Notes under the pieces: generated by a model | Told to the model about the DNA's origin: nothing | What the model saw: only the letters and a program-made list of their open reading frames with translations | Databases searched by the model: none | Shown: positions 1-7,591 of the stretch, in pieces | How the letters are laid out: each line of letters opens with the position of its first letter | Numbering within the stretch: the stretch's first letter is position 1 | Position numbers and translations under genes: made by a program | Source: Marnyiella aurantia | Lineage (GTDB): Bacteria > Bacteroidota > Bacteroidia > Flavobacteriales > Weeksellaceae | DNA length: 64,000 nucleotides | Reading direction: 5' to 3' | Assembly (NCBI RefSeq): GCF_014041915.1 | Contig: NZ_CP059472.1 | Location: 2,046,001-2,110,000, forward strand

Positions 1-162
1 GATGAAATAAAGTCAGTGTACTTTAAAAAGGACATTTTCCGTTATGAGTGGGCTTATCTTTCGCTAAAGGATGGGAGTAAAAGGAAGACGTATTCATTTC
101 CGGATGAAAAGGAAAAGTTGATCAACTTTTTAGATTCCAATAAAATTATTATTCAAAACTGA
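1..162 (+). CDS. C-terminal end of an unidentified protein (partial)
   Basis: The frame is open from base 1 and ends at a TGA at 160-162, leaving 53 C-terminal residues; the start lies outside the window. The fragment is charged and hydrophilic (DEIKSVYFKKD at its left edge, ending NKIIIQN) with no membrane segment or recognisable motif. It reads in the same direction as paaZ, which begins 64 bp later. I cannot name the family from this piece. Confidence 0.6.
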   Translation, partial: DEIKSVYFKKDIFRYEWAYLSLKDGSKRKTYSFPDEKEKLINFLDSNKIIIQN

Positions 163-225
163 AAATATATCAAACTGTAAGTGGCAGTTATAAGTCCACC
201 AATCAGCTACAATAAAATATCAATC

Positions 226-2715
226 ATGAAACTAAAAAATTATATATACGGCCAGTGGAGCGAAGGTTCCGGCGAAGAAATTCCATTATACAACGCAGTA
301 AACGGTGAATTGGTTGCTATTTCCGATACCGGCGGTATTGATTACCAGCAGGCGCTGGACTACGGACGCACCGTTGGTTATAAAAACCTTTCGTCCATGA
401 CCTTTTACGACCGTGGCGAAATGCTGAAGAAGGTCGCTCTTTATCTTCTGGAGAGAAAGAAGAAGTATTATGAGCTTTCTTATAAGACGGGTGCAACACA
501 TGCTGATTCGTGGGTGGACATCGAAGGTGGTTTCGGTACGTTCTTCACCTATTCCGGTCTGGCAAAACGGATGTTGCCTAACACGCCGTTCTGGTTGGAT
601 GGCGATACGCAGAAGATTTCAGCAAACGGAACGTTCATCGGAACTCATATCCTGACGCCAAGTGAAGGTGTTTCGGTTCAGATCAATGCCTATAATTTTC
701 CGGTATGGGGAATGATGGAAAAACTTTCGACTTCACTTCTGGCTGGTGTTCCAAGTATTGTAAAGCCCGCCACACCGGGATCTTACCTTACCAACGCGGT
801 TTTCACCGATATGATTGAAAGCAGAATTCTGCCTGAAGGTGCCATACAGCTGGTTTGCGGTGAGCCTGGAAATATGCTTGATTATGTTCAGGACGGCGAC
901 TCTGTACTTTTTACAGGTTCGGCCAGAACGGGTAAAAAATTGAAATCCCTGCCTTCTGTATCAACCAATGCTGTGCGCTTCAATATGGAAGCCGATTCAC
1001 TGAACTGCTCCATTTTAGGTTTGGATGCGAAACCCGGCACACCGGAATTTGATCTCTTCATAAAGGAAGTCCGCAATGAGATTACAACCAAGGCGGGTCA
1101 GAAATGTACAGCAATCCGCCGTATTATGGTGCCGGAGAATTTGGTTGATGAAGTTCAGAATGCCCTAGGTAAAGCTTTGGACCAGACCAAAATAGGTAAT
1201 CCGCTGAACCGTGAGACCCGTATGGGTTCTTTAGTTGGCAAACAGCAGTACGAAGAAGTTCTTAAAAATGTTAATCTTCTTAAGGCCGAAACAGAACTTA
1301 TCTATGACGGGCAGCATGAACTTCTGGATGCCAGTTACGAGTCAGGATCTTTCATGAGTCCGAAAATCTTTTATAACGATAAGCCTTTCGAAAAGAATAT
1401 CTCTCACGATGTGGAAGCGTTCGGACCTGTTTCTACGCTTATGCCGTACCGCGATGCCGAAGAAGCCGCTGCATTAGCAAAACGCGGAAAAGGAAGTTTG
1501 GTGGGTTCCATCGTTTCCAATGACGAAAAATTTGTTGCAGAAACTTCCTGGAAAATGGCTTCGCAGCACGGACGTATTTTCGTCCTGAATCGCGACAGTG
1601 CCAAGGAAAGTACCGGTCACGGCTCACCGTTGCCTACACTTATGCACGGCGGACCGGGAAGAGCGGGTGGTGGCGAAGAAATGGGCGGGCTTAACGGTCT
1701 GCACTTTTTCCTTCAAAAAACGGCGGTTCAGGGTTCACCGGATATGCTTTCTGCCATTACAAAGGTGTACCAGCAGGGTGCCACGCAGAATTTCTCTGAC
1801 AGACATCCTTTCAGAAAGTTCTTTGAAGAAGTAGAAATCGGTGATTCGCTGGAAACTGCCGGCAGAACGGTTACTGAAGCCGATATTGTTAATTTTTCCA
1901 ATGTTTCGTGGGACCACTTCTACGCGCACACTGATTCCACCAGTTTGAACGGAACCATCTTCGACAAAACCGTTGCACATGGATATTTTATCCTTTCAGC
2001 GGCAGCAGGTCTGTTTGTTTCCGGCAAAAAAGGGCCGGTAATCGCCAATTACGGACTGGAAAATGCAAGTTTCTTCAAACCTGTATACGCAGGAGATACC
2101 ATTACTGTTTATCTTACCGCAAAAGAGAAAATAAACAAAGGTGTAAAAGGGCGCAATATCCCGAGCGGCGTAGTAAAGTGGCTTGTTGAAGTTGTGAATC
2201 AGCGTGATGAGATAGTATGTGTTGCCACCATCCTTACACTGGTAGCGAAACAGTCGCCGTTTTTGGAGTTGAATGCGAAGGAAATTCAGAAGCGTTTGAA
2301 CGGATTAGCTGATTGCACCGAAAGAAAGTTCGGAGAAATGACTCCGCAAATGATGGTGGAGCATCTGGAAGAAGTGATGCGCAACGGTTTCAGTAAACTG
2401 GATCCCTCAGACTTCCCGGAAATTCCGGCGGAAAAAATGGAATTGCTGCAGGACTGGATTTATACTGACCAAAAGATCAGACCCGGTGCAAAGTATCCAA
2501 TGCTTGCGGAAGGTGAAATGCCGACCCTCAGATTCAAAAATCTTGCTCAGGCCAAAGAAAACCTTATGCAAACCCTTAAGGAATATCTTATTTACTACCG
2601 TGAGAATCCGGACGCGGAACATTTCCATCCGCGTTTCGGAACACTGAACAAAGAAATGATGGAGTTATTCCACAGGAAGCACTTCACGCATCATTTCGAA
2701 CAGTTCGGATTGTAA
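226..2715 (+). CDS. paaZ: PaaZ bifunctional oxepin-CoA hydrolase / semialdehyde dehydrogenase with extra C-terminal domain
   Basis: In phenylacetate degradation PaaZ opens the oxepin-CoA ring with its MaoC-like hydratase domain and oxidises the resulting aldehyde with its ALDH domain. Visible here: an ALDH domain over about residues 1-510 with the catalytic pair E255 (NMEADSLN) and C294 (GQKCTA); a MaoC domain over about 525-680 with D580 and H585 (FDKTVAHG). Known PaaZ proteins are about 680 residues; this one is 829. The last 150 residues carry a DUF1569/DinB-like segment (FGEMTPQMMVEHL to HFTHHFEQFGL). The ATG at 226 is preferred over a GTG at 181 because the extra 15 residues look non-family. 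The enoyl-CoA hydratase at 4998 supports an aromatic or fatty acyl-CoA context. Confidence 0.93.
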   Translation: MKLKNYIYGQWSEGSGEEIPLYNAVNGELVAISDTGGIDYQQALDYGRTVGYKNLSSMTFYDRGEMLKKVALYLLERKKKYYELSYKTGATHADSWVDIEGGFGTFFTYSGLAKRMLPNTPFWLDGDTQKISANGTFIGTHILTPSEGVSVQINAYNFPVWGMMEKLSTSLLAGVPSIVKPATPGSYLTNAVFTDMIESRILPEGAIQLVCGEPGNMLDYVQDGDSVLFTGSARTGKKLKSLPSVSTNAVRFNMEADSLNCSILGLDAKPGTPEFDLFIKEVRNEITTKAGQKCTAIRRIMVPENLVDEVQNALGKALDQTKIGNPLNRETRMGSLVGKQQYEEVLKNVNLLKAETELIYDGQHELLDASYESGSFMSPKIFYNDKPFEKNISHDVEAFGPVSTLMPYRDAEEAAALAKRGKGSLVGSIVSNDEKFVAETSWKMASQHGRIFVLNRDSAKESTGHGSPLPTLMHGGPGRAGGGEEMGGLNGLHFFLQKTAVQGSPDMLSAITKVYQQGATQNFSDRHPFRKFFEEVEIGDSLETAGRTVTEADIVNFSNVSWDHFYAHTDSTSLNGTIFDKTVAHGYFILSAAAGLFVSGKKGPVIANYGLENASFFKPVYAGDTITVYLTAKEKINKGVKGRNIPSGVVKWLVEVVNQRDEIVCVATILTLVAKQSPFLELNAKEIQKRLNGLADCTERKFGEMTPQMMVEHLEEVMRNGFSKLDPSDFPEIPAEKMELLQDWIYTDQKIRPGAKYPMLAEGEMPTLRFKNLAQAKENLMQTLKEYLIYYRENPDAEHFHPRFGTLNKEMMELFHRKHFTHHFEQFGL

Positions 2716-2718
2716 AGG

Positions 2719-2754
2719 GGCGCACAGATTTCACAGATTTGCACAGATATAATT
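2719..2754 (+). repeat. Left terminal inverted repeat of the GxxExxY element
   Basis: It begins GGCGCACAGATTTCAC and continues with CACAGAT words. It is the imperfect inverse of 3165-3200, with one substitution and a 1-nt gap before the next CACAGAT word. Confidence 0.75.
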
Positions 2755-2785
2755 TTTTGCATAGTATTAATTCAAATCGAAATGT

Positions 2786-3166
2786 ATGACAGAAAATGAG
2801 ATGACATATCTGATTAGAAAGTCAATTTTTGAGGTCTATAATGTGCTCGGTCCTGGATTATTGGAAAGTGTTTATGAAAAGGCGTTAGAGATTGAGCTTG
2901 AAAATAACGGTTTAGCACAGGTGCCGCAGTTTCCCATTTCGGTAGATTATAAAGGAATTTCGTTAGGCCTCGGATTTCGGGCAGACATTTTGGTAGAGGA
3001 GAAAATCATAATCGAGGTTAAATCAGTGGTAGAATTAGCGCCGGTTCATCATAAACAATTATTAAATTATCTTAAACTAACTAATCTGCATCTAGGTATT
3101 TTGGTTAATTTCAACACTGATAATCTGAATGCGGATATTGTCAGAATCATAAACGGTTATGTGTAA
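2786..3166 (+). CDS. GxxExxY family protein (PD-(D/E)XK nuclease-like)
   Basis: A 126-residue protein with the defining GxxExxY motif at residues 24-30 (GLLESVY). D67 followed by E77-V-K79 (IIEVKSV) matches the D...ExK core of the PDDEXK_3 fold, and HHKQLLNYLK follows at 88-97. Family knowledge places it in the PD-(D/E)XK nuclease superfamily; the substrate is unknown, so nuclease activity is inferred. No operon partner. The ATG at 2786 is the first in frame, and the stop at 3164-3166 overlaps the right inverted repeat. It separates paaZ from the glycosylase gene without breaking either. Confidence 0.85.
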   Translation: MTENEMTYLIRKSIFEVYNVLGPGLLESVYEKALEIELENNGLAQVPQFPISVDYKGISLGLGFRADILVEEKIIIEVKSVVELAPVHHKQLLNYLKLTNLHLGILVNFNTDNLNADIVRIINGYV

Positions 3167-3200
3167 TAATTATCTGTGTGATCGGTGAAATCTGTGCGCC
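3165..3200 (+). repeat. Right terminal inverted repeat of the GxxExxY element
   Basis: It starts AATAATTATCTGTGTG right at the ORF stop and ends GAAATCTGTGCGCC. Its inverse matches the left repeat at 2719-2754. The same sequence, with GATCTG instead of GATCGG, closes each of the five downstream cassettes. Confidence 0.75.
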
Positions 3201-3254
3201 TTTTATGCACACAGATTTCACAGATTTTCACAGAATCTAAATCATTAAAACTCC

Positions 3255-3377
3255 ATGCAAACGTTCGGCGAAAACAGTGTGATCATTAACAAAATCCGCA
3301 ACTACCGTGGTTTGCTGGCTCTAGGTTTGCATGTGACTGGAGTCTTTATCAATACGTATGAGACTATGGTATGTTAA
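3255..3377 (+). pseudogene. Cassette ORF 1: 40-codon SMUG2 N-terminus-like fragment
   Basis: An intact ATG-to-TAA ORF. Residues 1-37 align without gaps to the first 37 residues of the protein at 4309, with 17 identities by hand count: MQTFGE, V9, N12, K13, Y17, G19, L21, G24, V27, F31, E36, T37. Codons differ mainly at third positions in the shared MQTFGE. The ORF closes in the repeat-supplied TAATAA. It is either a decayed gene start or a small peptide gene. Confidence 0.6.
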
Positions 3378-3465
3378 TAATTATCTGTGTGATCTGTGAA
3401 ATCTGTGCGCTTTTTATGCACACAGATTTCACAGATTTTCACAGAATCAAAATCATTAAAACTCC

Positions 3466-3588
3466 ATGCAAACGTTCGGCGAAAACAGTGTGATCATTAA
3501 CAAAATCCGCAACTACCGTGGTTTGCTGGCTATAGGTTTGCATGTGACTGGAGTCTTTATCAATACGTATGAGACTATGGTATGTTAA
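3466..3588 (+). pseudogene. Cassette ORF 2: SMUG2 N-terminus-like fragment
   Basis: The same 40-codon ORF as at 3255 with one residue change (L23 to I). The frame is intact and the flanking palindromes are complete on both sides. Confidence 0.6.
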
Positions 3589-3676
3589 TAATTATCTGTG
3601 TGATCTGTGAAATCTGTGCGCTTTTTATGCACACAGATTTCACAGATTTTCACAGAATCAAAATCATTAAAACTCC

Positions 3677-3799
3677 ATGCAAACGTTCGGCGAAAACAGT
3701 GTCATCATTAACAAAATCCGCAACTACCGTGGTTTGCTGGCTACAGGTATACATGTGACTGGAGTCTTTATCAAAACGTATGAGACTATGGTATGTTAA
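3677..3799 (+). pseudogene. Cassette ORF 3: SMUG2 N-terminus-like fragment
   Basis: An intact 40-codon ORF with position 23 as T (L in ORF 1, I in ORF 2), L25 to I and N33 to K, plus a silent GTG to GTC change. Most differences from its sister copies are amino-acid-changing, which argues against strong purifying selection on the peptide. Confidence 0.6.
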
Positions 3800-3886
3800 T
3801 AATTATCTGTGTGATCTGTGAAATCTGTGCGGCTTTATGCACACAGATTTCACAGATTTTCACAGAATCTAAATCATTAAAACTCC

Positions 3887-4009
3887 ATGCAAACGTTCGG
3901 CGAAAACAGTGTGATCATTAACAAAATCCGCAACTACCGTGGTTTGCTGGCTATAGGTTTGCATGTGACTGGAGTCTTTATCAATACGTATGAGACTATG
4001 GTATGTTAA
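3887..4009 (+). pseudogene. Cassette ORF 4: SMUG2 N-terminus-like fragment
   Basis: The encoded peptide is identical to that of ORF 2. The junction hairpin on its left is one base shorter (GCGGCTTTATGC), giving the single 210-bp period in the array. Confidence 0.6.
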
Positions 4010-4097
4010 TAATTATCTGTGTGATCTGTGAAATCTGTGCGCTTTTTATGCACACAGGTTTCATAAATTTTCACAGAATCAAAATCATTAAAACTCC

Positions 4098-4220
4098 ATG
4101 CAAACGTTCGGCGAAAACAGTGTCATCATTAACAAAATCTGCAACTACCGTGGTTTGGTGGCTATAGGTTTGCATTTGACTGGAGTCTTTATCAATACGT
4201 ATGAGACTATGGTATGTTAA
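4098..4220 (+). pseudogene. Cassette ORF 5: SMUG2 N-terminus-like fragment
   Basis: An intact 40-codon ORF with R15 to C, L21 to V and V27 to L, plus the silent GTC shared with ORF 3. The hairpin to its left has a decayed right arm (CAGGTTTCATAAATTTTC). It is the copy next to the full-length gene. Confidence 0.6.
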
Positions 4221-4308
4221 TAATTATCTGTGTGATCTGTGAAATCTGTGCGCTTTTTATGCACACAGATTTCACAGATTTTCACAGAATCTAAATCATT
4301 AAAACTCC

Positions 4309-4998
4309 ATGCAAACCTTCGGTGAGAAAGTCGTAGAATTCAACAAAAAATTAAAATATACCGGCACACTTCCGGAAGGTTTTGATGTGCTGAACCCTTT
4401 TTTCGATAATCCTGAAACGCTGGAGGTTATGACTTCCTTTTACCATAAGTTTTACAGCGATCATTGTTCGAGGAAATTTATCATTGGTATCAATCCCAGC
4501 CGGCATGGCGCCGGCGTTACCGGAGTTCCGTTTACGGATACGAAAAGGTTGCAGTCGGTATGTGGGATAGAAATGAAGTCCGCGCATACGCATGAGATTT
4601 CATCGGTTTATCTCTATGATGTTATTGAACAGTATGGTGGTGCGGAGCGGTTTTATGCGGATTTTTATATAAATTCGCCGTTTCCTCTGGCTATCATCAG
4701 GAAGCAAAAAAATGGAAGTTGGCTGAATGCGAATTATTACGACGACAAGTCACTGTTTGAGGCTGTAAAGAAATTCATGGTTGAAAGCATCAGGAATCAT
4801 ATCAGTTTAGGCCTGGATACTTCGGAAGTGTTTGTTTTGGGAAAGAAAAATGCTGCGTTCATTGAGAAACTCAACAGTGAAAACCATTTTTTCGATAAGT
4901 TGACAGTGTTGGAACATCCAAGATACATTCAACAGTACAAAAGCAGGGAGAAACAGTTATACATTGATAAATATTTAATTGCGCTAAATAAAGAATAA
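4309..4998 (+). CDS. SMUG2-like uracil-DNA glycosylase (DUF4918 family)
   Basis: A base-excision repair enzyme expected to remove uracil and related lesions from DNA. The 229-residue protein has the active-site loop GINPSRHGAG at residues 60-69, followed by VTGVPFTD, and a C-terminal HPRYIQQYKSRE segment near 208-220, the pattern of the SMUG2 branch known in Bacteroidota. The start is fixed by the family-like MQTFGEKVVEFNKKL. Its N-terminus is the full-length relative of the five cassette ORFs upstream, and its ATG lies 18 bp after the last junction hairpin. The stop overlaps the next start by one base (TAATG), so it is co-transcribed with the hydratase. No promoter is evident upstream, so transcription probably enters through the array. 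Confidence 0.85.
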   Translation: MQTFGEKVVEFNKKLKYTGTLPEGFDVLNPFFDNPETLEVMTSFYHKFYSDHCSRKFIIGINPSRHGAGVTGVPFTDTKRLQSVCGIEMKSAHTHEISSVYLYDVIEQYGGAERFYADFYINSPFPLAIIRKQKNGSWLNANYYDDKSLFEAVKKFMVESIRNHISLGLDTSEVFVLGKKNAAFIEKLNSENHFFDKLTVLEHPRYIQQYKSREKQLYIDKYLIALNKE

Positions 4999-5765
4999 TG
5001 AACAACGGATTTGTAAACCACGAAATCAAGAACAATATTGCCGAAATCACTTTCGGACATCCAAAAAGTAACTCTCTTCCGGGTGAAATCCTGGAAAAAC
5101 TGGCCCAAACTATTCTGCAAACCGGAAAAGATGCAGCTGTAAAGGCCATCCTACTTAAATCTGACGGAGAGAAAGCCTTCTGCGCCGGTGCCAGCTTCGA
5201 CGAACTTCTGTCCATTGAAGAGCTTGAAGCTTCTACGAAATTCTTTGGCGGTTTTGCGAAAGTGCTGAACGCAATGCGCAATTGTGGCAAACTGGTAATC
5301 GTTCGGGTTCAGGGAAAAACAACCGGTGGTGGAGTAGGAATTGCCTCCGCGGCAGATTACTGTTTTGCTGTTGAGAATGCGGCGATGGCTCTTACAGAAC
5401 TGAATCTGGGAATCGGACCTTTTGTTATCGGGCCATATGTGGAGAGAAAAATCGGAAAATCTGCATACGCAGCAATGTCAATTGATGCTGATTTCCGCAG
5501 CGCAAACTGGTGCGAAAAGCATGATGTTTACCATTCAGTTTCTCCAACGATTGCTGAAATGGATGCAAAACTTGATGAATTTTTGGCTGCGCTTTCGGCT
5601 AGAAGTACAGATGCTTTGGCGTTAATCAAGAAAGTATCATGGGAAGGCACCGAACATTTCGAAAGCCTGATGCCGGAAAGAATACACATGAGTGCAAGTC
5701 TGATTCTGGAAGATTCAGCCAAACAGAATATTGAAAAAATTAAAGAAAGGTTGCGGGCAAAATAA
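4998..5765 (+). CDS. Enoyl-CoA hydratase/isomerase family protein
   Basis: A crotonase-fold enzyme of 255 residues that would hydrate or isomerise enoyl-CoA thioesters. The oxyanion-hole segment EKAFCAGASFDELL (about residues 56-69) and the glycine-rich KTTGGGVGIASAADYC (about 107-122) are present. Crotonase acid residues fall near ALTELNLGIGP. Its start overlaps the glycosylase stop, and paaZ lies upstream on the same strand, so a role in phenylacetate or fatty acyl-CoA catabolism (PaaF/PaaG-like) is plausible, but the exact substrate cannot be read from sequence. A strong terminator follows at 5793. Confidence 0.85.
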   Translation: MNNGFVNHEIKNNIAEITFGHPKSNSLPGEILEKLAQTILQTGKDAAVKAILLKSDGEKAFCAGASFDELLSIEELEASTKFFGGFAKVLNAMRNCGKLVIVRVQGKTTGGGVGIASAADYCFAVENAAMALTELNLGIGPFVIGPYVERKIGKSAYAAMSIDADFRSANWCEKHDVYHSVSPTIAEMDAKLDEFLAALSARSTDALALIKKVSWEGTEHFESLMPERIHMSASLILEDSAKQNIEKIKERLRAK

Positions 5766-5792
5766 GACAACGCATTACCATATAATACAAAG

Positions 5793-5820
5793 AAAGCAAA
5801 GATTTCGGTCTTTGCTTTTT
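5793..5820. terminator. Rho-independent terminator, bidirectional
   Basis: A perfect 10-bp stem AAAGCAAAGA/TCTTTGCTTT around TTTCGG with T runs on both strands. It sits between the convergent hydratase and methyltransferase genes. Confidence 0.85.
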
Positions 5821-5824
5821 CCGT

Positions 5825-7426
5825 TTATGCCTTCAGCAGATTTATTGAAACAGTCGCCAAATCAGAATCCGGATATTTTTTGAACAGATCTTTATCCACG
5901 GTCAGTCCGACTTCATTGCAGATTTTGTGGAAAACATCTACTTCCACAATATACTGATCGGAGAATCCATGGGTAGCATCGTAGGCTGTAGAAGCTGTTT
6001 CACCAAGATGTTGACTTGTCAGTTCGGGATTTAGCGTATGAAGTTCAATCACCAGTAAACCGTTCTTTTTAATGTAGGGCAGCCAAAGGTTCAGGTGCTC
6101 TTTCAGATTTTCTTCTACAAGCTTATTCGGAATCCTTTTCCCGCGGAAAGCAAAAGCTCCGCTTGAAGTAGAAACTCGATCCGGATTCAAATCCGTGGGA
6201 TTTTTCCAAATTCTGTTGTGATCCAGAAAGGTGCGGATGTTCACAAGGTCCGACAGGTCTATCTCGTAATTGTCTTTCAGGTCCCGGGCCAACCGGTCAG
6301 GATCACCGATATCGCCCCAGATTACCTTTGCCCAGATATCATTGTTGATGAGATTTGCCCGGGTTACATTAAGTGCCGCCTGGTTATAATCGGCGCCAAC
6401 AAGGAAAAGTGGGTAATCCTCCAGCATTCTGCCACGTAAAGTATGCCTCTCAATAGTTTCGAAAATGTGCTGGATAAAGGCACCGTTGCCACAACCCATA
6501 TCCAGGATGCCTTTCGGCTGAAGATGGATAGGCTGATTAAAGATCGAAACAATAAAATCTGTCACTACTTTAAAATAAGTGGAATGTGCGCCGCCGCTTC
6601 CCCAAACATTCATTTTTCTGTCTACGTGGATTTCGTCCTCGCCTTCAGCAGTTTCGCGCAACTTTTTTGGATCCCCGAAAAGCAGATCTTCCAGTCGGTT
6701 AAATAATGGGAGATAAGACACAGTAACACCGTATGAGGCAGCACGGCGAGCGAAATAAAGTCCGCTTTCAGTAAATTTATAGTTCTTGTTATTTTTGGTA
6801 AACCATCCCAAGTCAGTCAGGAAATCAAGAATTTTTTCGAAGTTCTCCGGGTTTTTATGAAATTCGACGGCCTGGAATGAGGTTTCCATGAAATATTTAT
6901 GGAACATACCGTTCATTCCGAGCTGAACAATGATTGGACCTACCAGACAACCTTCGATATGCTTCAAAACCTGTTGCTGAAGTTGCTTTGCTTTTTCGTT
7001 TTCGGAAAGTTGAAGTCCAGAATTCTCCCGGAATTCATCAAACAGCTGCACAAGATTGTTGAAGGACTGCGGTTCCAGCTGCTGAAAGTTGAAGCTTGTG
7101 GATTCACGCTGAAATGGAATTACTTTTTCATATAGATGAACGAGAGGAAGCAGCTGGTTAGTATGGGCATTTGCAGAAATGGTTACCGTTTCATCTTCAC
7201 TGTTCAGTCGGTAATCCAGAAATCCCTGTGATGCCAAAACCCGTAATGCCACGTTCAGATAGCCTTCATGTCCGCCTGTTTTGGCCGTAAGTTGCTGCAG
7301 TGTTATTGTATTTGTCTCATAGATCAGGTTCAGGATCCGTCTTTTCTGAAGCGCGGCCACCACCGGAGCAGTAACAATTCCGTCAAGGTGTCTGAAAATG
7401 GAACTTCGGAGTTCTCTTTTATCCAT
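5825..7426 (-). CDS. Class I SAM-dependent methyltransferase-like protein
   Basis: A 533-residue protein with a winged-helix-like N-terminus and a Rossmann methyltransferase core carrying the SAM motif ILDMGCGNGAF in its second half. Two internal helical segments (VVAALQKRRILNLIYE near the start and IIVQLGMNGMFHKYF later) resemble duplicated dimerisation/winged-helix units of O-methyltransferases. The start at 7426 (MDKRELRSS) is chosen over 7510 because the upstream 28 residues look like translated leader; no TAnnTTTG box decides it. It is divergent from the membrane protein at 7592. The substrate is unknown. Confidence 0.75.
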   Translation of the reverse strand: MDKRELRSSIFRHLDGIVTAPVVAALQKRRILNLIYETNTITLQQLTAKTGGHEGYLNVALRVLASQGFLDYRLNSEDETVTISANAHTNQLLPLVHLYEKVIPFQRESTSFNFQQLEPQSFNNLVQLFDEFRENSGLQLSENEKAKQLQQQVLKHIEGCLVGPIIVQLGMNGMFHKYFMETSFQAVEFHKNPENFEKILDFLTDLGWFTKNNKNYKFTESGLYFARRAASYGVTVSYLPLFNRLEDLLFGDPKKLRETAEGEDEIHVDRKMNVWGSGGAHSTYFKVVTDFIVSIFNQPIHLQPKGILDMGCGNGAFIQHIFETIERHTLRGRMLEDYPLFLVGADYNQAALNVTRANLINNDIWAKVIWGDIGDPDRLARDLKDNYEIDLSDLVNIRTFLDHNRIWKNPTDLNPDRVSTSSGAFAFRGKRIPNKLVEENLKEHLNLWLPYIKKNGLLVIELHTLNPELTSQHLGETASTAYDATHGFSDQYIVEVDVFHKICNEVGLTVDKDLFKKYPDSDLATVSINLLKA

Positions 7427-7565
7427 ATTATTTTGTTGAATGATGCTGTTAAATATATGCATATTTTGAATGTCGGCAGATAGTCCCACCATGATTACTT
7501 TTAAATTCATCTTATGTTTAAGGTAAAATTTAAAAATAAATAGATTACTGACTCAAATTAATTTT

Positions 7566-7573
7566 TAACTTTG
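7566..7573 (+). promoter_or_regulatory. Bacteroidota -7 box TAACTTTG
   Basis: TAnnTTTG match 19 nt before the ATG at 7592. It favours that start over a GTG at 7583. Confidence 0.55.
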
Positions 7574-7591
7574 TAATTCAAAGTGCTTTTT

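Larger units (their letters stand above)
2719..3200 (+). mobile_element. Minimal TIR-flanked GxxExxY element
   Basis: A 482-bp unit beginning 4 bp after the paaZ stop and holding one ORF (2786-3166) between terminal inverted repeats of about 36 bp (2719-2754 and 3165-3200). The outer 16 bases, GGCGCACAGATTTCAC, match perfectly in inverted orientation. The right repeat supplies the stop codon of the ORF and a second in-frame TAA. No transposase is present. Mobility is inferred from the TIR architecture and from the amplified cassettes that follow; no target-site duplication was recognised. Confidence 0.6.
3165..4308 (+). repeat. Five-unit 211-bp tandem array with palindromic junctions
   Basis: Unit starts, taken at the ATG of the small ORF, are 3255, 3466, 3677, 3887 and 4098, and the next ATG in register is the glycosylase start at 4309. 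Spacings are 211, 211, 210, 211 and 211. Junctions are hairpins whose arms are the element repeats around a TTTTTAT loop: 3172-3236, 3383-3447, 3594-3658, 3805-3868, 4015-4079 and 4226-4290. The fifth has a decayed right arm and the fourth has lost a base. The dimorphic word GAATCTAAATC/GAATCAAAATC before the ATGs runs T,A,A,T,A,T, so amplification was not a simple one-at-a-time series. No TAnnTTTG promoter is seen inside. Confidence 0.95.

Noticed and set aside
181-225. Longer PaaZ start at GTG 181
   Set aside because: The added 15 residues do not resemble the family N-terminus; ATG 226 gives MKLKNYIYGQW, a normal ALDH start.
3165-4308. CRISPR array
   Set aside because: The 211-bp units are nearly identical along their whole length with no unique spacers and no cas genes nearby; it is a tandem duplication.
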